From UBA2128 sp964534955 (lineage in GTDB: Bacteria; Fidelibacterota; Marinisomatia; Marinisomatales; UBA2128), in assembly GCA_964534955.1 (NCBI GenBank), contig CAZHRR010000002.1, forward strand, positions 1 through 64,000: 64,000 bases of DNA. The letters are read 5' to 3'. Positions 57,818 through 64,000 of the stretch are shown one piece after another. Both the position numbers and the translations under genes were made by a program. Numbering within the stretch: the first letter of the stretch is position 1; each line of letters opens with the position of its first letter. Under the pieces are notes generated by a model that saw nothing but the letters and a program-made list of their open reading frames with translations, ran no database searches and had not been told where the DNA came from.

Positions 57818-58576
57818 ATGGGTGAACTGCTTCAAGTTACCAGCTCTTGGCGCTCCCAGATGGGAGTCATGAGAGCAAAGAACGAAGACAGCTGTTTTGC
57901 GAACGATAGTAATGGCTTATATTGTGTCGCCGATGGCATAGGTGGCGCCCCTGCCGGAGAGGTGGCCAGCAGTGTGGCTGTAGATCTTTTTGTATCAGAG
58001 TCTTCCAGGATTAGTGACCATTCAGAACCGTGGCAAGTTTCTGATTTGGAAGAGATGCTTTCCCGCTTAAACAGTGGAATTATAGAGTACAGTCAGCGGG
58101 ATAGCAGTCTGATGGGAATGGGTACGACTTTCTCTGGAGTGATCTCTGAGAGTTCATCCCGATGGTGGATTATGCATGCTGGTGACAGCAGGATTTACGC
58201 TGTTTCAAAAGATGATCAACTCGTTCAGCTCACCAAAGATCAGACACTGGCTGAGGAGAGAATCAAAATGGGCCTGACACCTAAAGGAGGGATTTATGGA
58301 CACCGGACAGAAGATATCCTGACAAATTATCTCGGATCTGATATGTTCTCTCCAGTTGTTAATGCTATTGTTCCCCGGGAATATGAGTTGCTCCTCTTGT
58401 GTACTGACGGTATTACTAAAATGCTGAACTTAGAAGACATCTCTTCTATTGTACAGTCGAGTATTAATGATATTGATGAACTTTGTGGACGTCTTGTTAA
58501 AGCTGCTGGAGAAGCCGGGAGTGGAGACGATATGACTCTTGTAGCAGTCTCTATTAATACAGATGAAGATCGGTAG
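57818..58576 (+). CDS. PP2C-family Ser/Thr protein phosphatase
   Basis: 252 residues, a single Stp1/PrpC-type domain. Metal-binding motifs in order: RAKNEDS (Asp near residue 24), YCVADGIGGAPAGEVAS, HAGDSRIY, LTKDQTLAEERI, LLLCTDGITKML and GSGDDMTLVAV. All conserved acidic residues are present, so it should be active. First gene of a block with a kinase 2.5 kb downstream, a typical phosphatase-kinase pair. ATG at 57818 was chosen over a TTG one codon upstream. Confidence 0.93.
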   Translation: MGELLQVTSSWRSQMGVMRAKNEDSCFANDSNGLYCVADGIGGAPAGEVASSVAVDLFVSESSRISDHSEPWQVSDLEEMLSRLNSGIIEYSQRDSSLMGMGTTFSGVISESSSRWWIMHAGDSRIYAVSKDDQLVQLTKDQTLAEERIKMGLTPKGGIYGHRTEDILTNYLGSDMFSPVVNAIVPREYELLLLCTDGITKMLNLEDISSIVQSSINDIDELCGRLVKAAGEAGSGDDMTLVAVSINTDEDR

Positions 58577-58577
58577 A

Positions 58578-59567
58578 ATGAACAGAGAAATTGTATTTGT
58601 GACGATTCTGATCCTTGTCATGATTGCAGCGTGTACACAGGACGCTCCCCGGGACAATATCTTTGATCCCAATAGTTCCCTTTTTGAAAACTCCGGAACC
58701 ATTGAAGGAACAATAACAGGACAGTATCCTCCCTATGATCCTGTGGAATCTGTCCAGGTAGAGTTGTCTCCGGAAAACACGATCGTATTTAGTGATCAGG
58801 AAGGGATATTCATGTTAGATAGATTAAAGCCCGGCGATTATACCCTACTTTTAAGTAAGGACCAGTACGTGCCGATTGTTGATACTGTTACAGTAATTGC
58901 AGGAGAGACTTCTAATGTGCTGGTACGAATGAATGGTAAACCCACAATAGACTCGGTTGATCTGGTAACTAAACACATATCCCACTGGTGGCCCATCGCA
59001 GATGAGTATATCCTGTCGGTGACTGTTACGGTCTCAGATATTGACAACGCTTTGGATGTTGATTCCGTCATTATGAATGTTGATGCTCTGGGATTCGATA
59101 CACTTCTAACTGAAGGTTCTTCGGGCGAGTTCACAGCGACCTATTTTGATAGTGATTTTCTTCCCGAGCCGTTCTCCGAGTTGCAGGGAAGGGATATCTC
59201 ATTCCACTGTATTGATAAGCCCGGGTCAATAAGTGATACCCTCGACTTTCAGGTTTCCCGGATCATCTCTTCAACACCAACCATCGTTTCTCCAAGCAGC
59301 GGAGTCTCAGTAGATTCTCTGCCGGTCTTTCGCTGGAGCAGTTTCGAGGTAGGGTACAGCTTCACTTATTCAGTGGATGTTTTCAGGCTCGATGAGTCTG
59401 GTATCCCGCAGTTTGTGCAAGGAAGTGATGAACTTGATATCTCAACATTTCAGTGGCAAGCTGAGACTCCGCTCCCCTCAGCACCGCTATATTATTGGAC
59501 ACTCTCGGTTACTGATGGATTTGGGAATATCAGCGTCTCCAGAGAAGCAACATTTGAGGTACAATGA
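58578..59567 (+). CDS. Lipoprotein with carboxypeptidase-regulatory-like domain
   Basis: 329 residues; lipobox MIAAC. Residues about 35-115 form a CarboxypepD_reg-like beta-sandwich (SGTIEGTITGQYP, FSDQEGIFMLDRLKPGDYTLLLSKDQY). The rest is beta-rich with no recognised domain; an Fn3-like end (VFRWSSFEVGYSFTYSVDVF) is likely. The ATG at 58578 comes one base after the phosphatase stop. Encoded within a signalling block, it may be an outer-membrane-associated sensor or target. Confidence 0.75.
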   Translation: MNREIVFVTILILVMIAACTQDAPRDNIFDPNSSLFENSGTIEGTITGQYPPYDPVESVQVELSPENTIVFSDQEGIFMLDRLKPGDYTLLLSKDQYVPIVDTVTVIAGETSNVLVRMNGKPTIDSVDLVTKHISHWWPIADEYILSVTVTVSDIDNALDVDSVIMNVDALGFDTLLTEGSSGEFTATYFDSDFLPEPFSELQGRDISFHCIDKPGSISDTLDFQVSRIISSTPTIVSPSSGVSVDSLPVFRWSSFEVGYSFTYSVDVFRLDESGIPQFVQGSDELDISTFQWQAETPLPSAPLYYWTLSVTDGFGNISVSREATFEVQ

Positions 59568-61045
59568 CAACGAATAGACAGAAAGAGTTTTTCGATGCGC
59601 TCATCCGTGTGAGCGAAGCCATGCTTGAGAAGGATGACACACATCTGCTCTTGGAACGAATTCTTGATATAGCCATGGAAGTAGTGGAAGCAGAGAGAGG
59701 ATTTGTACTGGTATCAAGCCTTCAGGAGAAAGGGGAGATTATTCCGGCGATTTACAGGAATATCGATCCTGAGAACTTCCTTGAGAAGGAACGCTATTCG
59801 CGCGGGGTTGTGGAACAGGTGATGGAAACCGGTGAACCGGTCGTCACAATCAATGCTGTTGAAGACGAACGATTTAAGGGACGGGAAAGTGTGGTCATTA
59901 ACAAGCTGACCTCTATTATATGTGTACCTATCCAATACGGAAAAGACCGGGTTGGCTACATCTATCTGGACAGTCAGGACCGGCGTTCCCGATTCAACAT
60001 GGAGTCGCTTGACTTTATGAAAGTCTTCTCGACTCAGGCAGGTCTGGCCTTGGCCAACACTGATTTTGTCAGTCGTCTCTCCCTGGAAATTGAAGCGCTT
60101 CGTTCCCAAACGGAAACTGAGTATCCCTTCAGTGAGATTATCGGCCGAAGTCCCGGCATTAAAGAAGTATTCAAGATAACTGAAAAGGTGATGGCTACAG
60201 ACGTACCTGTTATAATTCTGGGCGATAGCGGAACAGGTAAGGAGCTAATCGCCAGAGCCATCCATTTCAAGGGTCTCCGCTCTGATAAGCCGTTTATAGC
60301 ACAGTTCTGCGGGGCTCTTTCTGACAACCTGCTGGAGAGCGAGCTTTTTGGATACAAAAAGGGTGCATTCACTGGTGCCGCGAAGGATAAGCCGGGCCTG
60401 ATCGAAGCGGCGAATGGCGGGACGTTCTTCCTCGATGAAATTGCCGATGTTTCGCTGGAGATTCAAACCAAGTTATTGCGCTTTATCCAGGAAGGTGAAT
60501 TCCGGCGAGTGGGTGACACTCAAATCCGAAAAGCTGATGTGCGAATCATCTCTGCCACGAATAAAGATTTAGAGGCAGTGGTTAAAGAAGGCAAGTTCCG
60601 TGAAGATCTCTATTATCGACTAAATGTGGTTTCCATCCACATGCCGTCCCTTTCCGAGCGGCGTGATGATATTCCACTTCTTGCTGACTATTTCCTTGAA
60701 AAGTACTGCCAGCGGCACCACAAAAAGATCGATGGATTTACGCAGTCTGCAATGGAAGCAATGTTAAGGCACGACTGGCCAGGTAATGTTCGAGAACTTC
60801 AAAATGCCATTCAGAGGGGTGTGACACTGTGTACGGAAGATAAAATCACTCCTGAGCAACTTGGTCTCTTCGGAAGCTACGATGCAGACGAAGCTGAGCC
60901 TCAGACATTGGAAGAGATGGAGCGTGCCTTTGTGCTCCAGATATTGCGGGATATGGACGGTAACAGGACCAAAACTGCTCAGAAATTAGGGAAGTCTCTG
61001 CGGTGGCTTCAATACCGTCTGAAGGAATGGCAGATTGAAGATTAA
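59564..61045 (+). CDS. Sigma-54-dependent transcriptional activator with GAF domain
   Basis: 493 residues in three parts: a GAF-type N-terminal sensor (about residues 20-165; ERGFVLVSS, ICVPIQYGKDRVGYIYLDS), the AAA+ domain with Walker A GDSGTGKE (220-227), the sigma-54 contact loop GAFTGA (267-272) and LDEIADV (Walker B), and a Fis-type helix-turn-helix at the end (GNRTKTAQKLGKSLRWLQYRLKEW). It has no phospho-receiver domain, so control could come through GAF ligands or phosphorylation by the neighbouring kinase. Overlaps both neighbours. A sigma-54 promoter lies downstream at 62637-62653. Confidence 0.95.
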   Translation: MTTNRQKEFFDALIRVSEAMLEKDDTHLLLERILDIAMEVVEAERGFVLVSSLQEKGEIIPAIYRNIDPENFLEKERYSRGVVEQVMETGEPVVTINAVEDERFKGRESVVINKLTSIICVPIQYGKDRVGYIYLDSQDRRSRFNMESLDFMKVFSTQAGLALANTDFVSRLSLEIEALRSQTETEYPFSEIIGRSPGIKEVFKITEKVMATDVPVIILGDSGTGKELIARAIHFKGLRSDKPFIAQFCGALSDNLLESELFGYKKGAFTGAAKDKPGLIEAANGGTFFLDEIADVSLEIQTKLLRFIQEGEFRRVGDTQIRKADVRIISATNKDLEAVVKEGKFREDLYYRLNVVSIHMPSLSERRDDIPLLADYFLEKYCQRHHKKIDGFTQSAMEAMLRHDWPGNVRELQNAIQRGVTLCTEDKITPEQLGLFGSYDADEAEPQTLEEMERAFVLQILRDMDGNRTKTAQKLGKSLRWLQYRLKEWQIED

Positions 61046-62615
61046 CGGATACACAATTTTACAAGTTATCACTGAAACTCAAGGTATGAAAACTGCCGTA
61101 GCAATACAGGAGTCTCTTGATCGTAAAGTCTTTTTGAAAATACTCACCAAGGATTTTTCTTCTCACGAAGATATACTGGTGCAGTTCGAGAGTGAAGCAA
61201 AGGCACTGGCGAAGCTGGATGATCCGAACATCGTAACCGTTTACGAGTTTGTGCGAACCGGAGAAACCCCGTTCATTGTGCTGGAGTACTATCTGGGGGA
61301 CGACCTTCATTCGATTCTGCAGGAGCGAGGGCCATTCAGCGAAGACGAATTGTTCAGCGTCATGGAACAGTGTTTAAAGGCTGTTTCCGGAGCGCATACC
61401 GCCGGAATACTGCATCGCGATATTAAGCCCGAGAACGTGCTCATGAATGATGGCGGCCTGGTTAAAATTACAGATTTTGGTATGGCAAGCCTGAAAGGTT
61501 CTTCTGATGCTGAACTGTTTTCTGGGGGAACGCCAGGTTATCTGGCGCCGGAACTGGCGTTGGGAGAAGCTCCTTCGGAACAAACTGATATATTTGCTCT
61601 TGGCATGACGTTATATGAACTGGCGTCGGGAGTAAATCCTTTGCGTGAGGATGATCTGAACAAAGCTCTCAATCTGGCAGTTTCTCATATTCCTGATAAG
61701 CTGAGTGCACAACGTGAAGAACTTTCTCAACCTCTAATAAGAATCATAGAGCGGATGATCGTGAAATCACCTGATGAGCGTTATAAGAATTGTGAAAGAG
61801 CTTTATCAGATCTCAAGGAAATTGGAATAGGAACAGCCAAGGAGCCAGAAGCACCCGTGGTTAGGCAGAAAACGACGACACCTAAAAGCAATTTGAAGCA
61901 GAAAAGATGGTTGCGCGCTGTCCCATTTGCTGTTTTGATCGCGGTTATCATCGGTTACTGGTGGTTGTCGTCATATCAGGATGAAGGCGTGGTGCCCACT
62001 ACTGAATCGCAGCAGTTAGATGAAGACATTCCTCCCTCGGAAGTCGTAGCTGAGGATAAGTATACCAAGGAAGTTCAGCCACCAACTTTTGAGGCTGAAC
62101 AGCAAGATGCGGTTCAAGTAGCGGCTGTGAAAGAGACACAAGCATCAGAGGTGCCTCAATCACTAGGGGGGGTGACAGCGAATATCAATGTTGGTAAGTC
62201 AAAGTCAGGTATTCTAATTATGGCGAACCCGTGGGCAGAAATCTCCATTGACAACAAAACCATTGGAACCACACCATTTAAAACTCCTGTGACTCTTGCC
62301 GCCGGAGATCACGAAGTTCTCTTCCGGAATCCGGATTATCCAGAATACTCCCGGTCATTTACTTTACAAGATTCAAGTATTGATACACTTTATTTTCGTT
62401 GGGAAGATGTTTTTGGATACGTGGAGTTATCGGCTCATCCCTGGGCTAAAGTATGGATTGATGGTAGGTACATTGACGTTACACCTTTGGAAGGTAATCT
62501 GGCACTGTCGGTCGGTGAACATCATCTACTGCTGAAGAATCCTGATTTTCCGGTTTGGCAAAAGTACTTCAATGTAACAGCAGGCGATACAGTTCATTTT
62601 AAAGTGCAGTTGTGA
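61035..62615 (+). CDS. Membrane Ser/Thr protein kinase with two PEGA domains
   Basis: 526 residues from a TTG overlapping the activator gene by 11 bases. Kinase domain about residues 5-265: Lys35, Glu54, HRDIKPEN (127-134, catalytic Asp129), DFG (147-149) and APE (171-173). The Gly-rich loop is poor (VITETQGMKTAV), lacking the usual GxGxxG. One membrane helix (294-313), a linker, then two PEGA repeats outside (ILIMANPWAEISIDNKTIG ... and VELSAHPWAKVWIDGRYI ...). Likely an envelope sensor acting with the PP2C and the sigma-54 activator. Confidence 0.92.
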   Translation: MKINGYTILQVITETQGMKTAVAIQESLDRKVFLKILTKDFSSHEDILVQFESEAKALAKLDDPNIVTVYEFVRTGETPFIVLEYYLGDDLHSILQERGPFSEDELFSVMEQCLKAVSGAHTAGILHRDIKPENVLMNDGGLVKITDFGMASLKGSSDAELFSGGTPGYLAPELALGEAPSEQTDIFALGMTLYELASGVNPLREDDLNKALNLAVSHIPDKLSAQREELSQPLIRIIERMIVKSPDERYKNCERALSDLKEIGIGTAKEPEAPVVRQKTTTPKSNLKQKRWLRAVPFAVLIAVIIGYWWLSSYQDEGVVPTTESQQLDEDIPPSEVVAEDKYTKEVQPPTFEAEQQDAVQVAAVKETQASEVPQSLGGVTANINVGKSKSGILIMANPWAEISIDNKTIGTTPFKTPVTLAAGDHEVLFRNPDYPEYSRSFTLQDSSIDTLYFRWEDVFGYVELSAHPWAKVWIDGRYIDVTPLEGNLALSVGEHHLLLKNPDFPVWQKYFNVTAGDTVHFKVQL

Positions 62616-62636
62616 TGGAAACACAAAAACAGAGTT

Positions 62637-62653
62637 TTGGCACGGGGTTTGCA
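62637..62653 (+). promoter_or_regulatory. Sigma-54 (-24/-12) promoter
   Basis: TTGGCACGGGGTTTGCA has GG (62639-62640), ten bases, GC (62651-62652) and matches the TTGGCACG-N4-TTGCA consensus without a mismatch. Expected start near 62664, only about 4 bases before the Kelch gene ATG, so the transcript would be almost leaderless. A sigma-54 activator is encoded 1.6 kb upstream. Confidence 0.8.
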
Positions 62654-62667
62654 CTATTATAACTGAG

Positions 62668-63912
62668 ATGAAAATCAACCTCAGAATAATCACTGTCACA
62701 CTGCTTTTTTTCGGCAACATTCTGGCACAGGGTGAATGGTCTGAACGGGCTGCACTACCGGAACATAGAGTGGGACACGCAGCGGTTGTTGTAGATTCAA
62801 TAATCTACCTCATTGGAGGAAAGGGCGGGCAGCAGCACCACTCCTCGGATGAGTTCTGGTCATACAATCCTGAAACAGATACATGGAACACAGATCTTCC
62901 GTCTCTGAACAACCCCCGGTCTTCACTGACGGCAGCGGCGATGGGCGATACTATCCTTGTTTTTGGCGGGAGGCATATGTCCAATATTGAGGAGGACGTT
63001 GAGCAGTATATAATTGGCTCAGAATCCTGGGAGGTAGTAGGGACCATGCCCGAACCGCGTATGGGATTGGGCAGTGCAGTCATTGACGGAAAAGTTTATC
63101 TCTTCGGCGGCAAGACCTCGGCAGGGATGTTTGCGTTACCTACAGATCAAGTAGATGTTTTTGATCCCTTCATGGATGAATGGACTGAAGGTCCATCTCT
63201 AAATCAGGCAAGGACGGATTTTGGAAGTTCTTCAATGGAGAACACGATTATATGTGCAGGGGGGAGCTCTGTAGATCCGTTGTCTGATGTTGAGATACTT
63301 GAGGACCAAACAGCATGGACAGAAATCGCACCCCTCGACGAGCCGAGAAGCAATACGTCCGCTGTCTTTCTTGATGGACAGTTTGTACTCCTCGGTGGCT
63401 ATACATCAGAAGGACTCAGTCAGTCTAATCTTATTCTCGTGGGTGACCTGTGGGAAGAGTTTCCTGAGATGCTGCTGCCGAGATACGATCATACTTCAGT
63501 AGAATTGGATGGAAAGATCTACGTGATGGGCGGCCGCAGCGGCCAGCAGCCTATGGATTCTCACGAACGTTACATGCCGACGGCTTCCGTAAACGAAGAG
63601 TTCGATTCAATGCCAAAGTCATTTGAAGTTACTGGTCCGTATCCCAACCCGTTCAACAGTACATTCGCCTTTGCAATTCATCTACCTTCGGATGCACTTG
63701 GTAACCTCAGCATGAAACTCATCGATGTTAGAGGTTTGCTGGTCTATGAGGGAAATCTTTACGGGACAGGAAATGGAGATATTATCCGAATAGACATGGA
63801 ACAACTGCAGTTGGGATTTTTGTCAAGTGGCATCTACATCCTGCAGCTTCAGTGGTCAGATACAAAAACAACTATATTATCAACAGCTCGCAGGATTGTC
63901 TATCTAAAATGA
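62668..63912 (+). CDS. Secreted Kelch-repeat protein with T9SS tail
   Basis: 414 residues: signal peptide (cleavage after ILAQ near residue 20), five to six Kelch repeats with the paired GG motifs (VDSIIYLIGGKGG, GDTILVFGGRHM, DGKVYLFGGKTS, LDGQFVLLGGYTS, LDGKIYVMGGRSG) forming a beta-propeller, and a Por/T9SS type C-terminal tail (PYPNPFNSTFAFAIHL ... SSGIYILQLQ ... RRIVYLK). Likely a surface or extracellular binding protein. Preceded by a sigma-54 promoter; the stop overlaps the next gene. Confidence 0.88.
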   Translation: MKINLRIITVTLLFFGNILAQGEWSERAALPEHRVGHAAVVVDSIIYLIGGKGGQQHHSSDEFWSYNPETDTWNTDLPSLNNPRSSLTAAAMGDTILVFGGRHMSNIEEDVEQYIIGSESWEVVGTMPEPRMGLGSAVIDGKVYLFGGKTSAGMFALPTDQVDVFDPFMDEWTEGPSLNQARTDFGSSSMENTIICAGGSSVDPLSDVEILEDQTAWTEIAPLDEPRSNTSAVFLDGQFVLLGGYTSEGLSQSNLILVGDLWEEFPEMLLPRYDHTSVELDGKIYVMGGRSGQQPMDSHERYMPTASVNEEFDSMPKSFEVTGPYPNPFNSTFAFAIHLPSDALGNLSMKLIDVRGLLVYEGNLYGTGNGDIIRIDMEQLQLGFLSSGIYILQLQWSDTKTTILSTARRIVYLK

Positions 63913-64000
63913 ATCGTCTATTTCTCATAATATCTTTACTGTCTGGGGGCTGTTTTGCATTACCTCAAAGTGAGAGTGATGAGGATATATCCTCTAAAGC
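63909..64000 (+). CDS. Partial gene, probable lipoprotein (runs off the window)
   Basis: Starts by ATGA overlap with the Kelch gene. The 30 visible residues form a signal peptide with a lipobox-like SGGC (Cys17) and an acidic start of the mature part. Too short for a family call. It should share the sigma-54 promoter with the Kelch gene. Confidence 0.6.
   Translation, partial: MNRLFLIISLLSGGCFALPQSESDEDISSK

Noticed and set aside
61035..61110. Kinase as an inactive pseudokinase because of the poor Gly-rich loop
   Set aside because: Lys35, Glu54, HRD, DFG and APE are all intact, so activity is likely despite the weak loop.

Overview
The window looks like a bacterial contig from the FCB superphylum, most plausibly a Marinimicrobia (SAR406)-like or related candidate-phylum genome. 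The reasons are Por/T9SS-type C-terminal sorting tails, a TonB-dependent receptor with a carboxypeptidase-regulatory N-terminus, a dockerin-bearing fungalysin, PEGA and HMBD/YHS domains, and many short GC-rich palindromic repeats between genes. This placement is inference; there is no rRNA or marker protein to settle it. No tRNA, rRNA or CRISPR was seen.

Layout. (1) 1-3.5 kb: a minus-strand operon (proline dehydrogenase, CoA-binding protein, GNAT acetyltransferase), a lone PD-(D/E)XK-like protein, and repeat-rich spacers. (2) 3.5-29.9 kb: two complete-looking but different respiratory complex I clusters in tandem. Cluster 1 is compact (nuoA-C-D-H-I-J-K-L-M-N) and lacks nuoB and the NADH module nuoEFG. 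Cluster 2 (nuoA, B, C, D, E, F, G, H, I, J, K, L, M, [Na+/H+ antiporter-like gene], N) has all 14 subunits but is broken up by repeats and a frameshifted ORF6N gene. (3) 29.9-33.4 kb: asnB preceded by what reads as a textbook ribosome-mediated attenuator (a leader peptide with seven Asn codons in a block of eight, then a terminator with a competing pairing), followed by a cobalamin adenosyltransferase and a YwiC-like membrane protein. (4) 33.9-52.7 kb: a copper/heavy-metal island. It holds a Cys-rich secreted protein, a CusC-CusB-CusA efflux pump, a PII-like protein, cytochrome c maturation genes (ccmF, ccmH, a zinc-ribbon protein), a Rieske protein, a TRASH/YHS-like protein, DUF2231, a TonB receptor, a Cu P-type ATPase with YHS and HMBD domains, a second CcmH-like protein, a Met-rich lipoprotein and an HMBD lipoprotein. 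(5) 53.2-64 kb: secreted proteins (M36 peptidase with dockerin; BNR and Kelch proteins with T9SS tails) around a signalling block (PP2C phosphatase, lipoprotein, sigma-54 activator, Ser/Thr kinase with PEGA domains).

Main points for a second look: the asparagine attenuator upstream of asnB (29921-30055); a structured leader that hides the cusC Shine-Dalgarno and whose 5' arm begins at the stop codon of a Cys-rich ORF (34271-34380); a strong sigma-54 promoter (62637-62653) next to a sigma-54 activator/kinase/phosphatase block; the missing nuoB in cluster 1; the antiporter gene inside cluster 2; and several families of short inverted-repeat elements, one with a clear 5-bp target duplication that supplies the stop codon of the TonB receptor gene.
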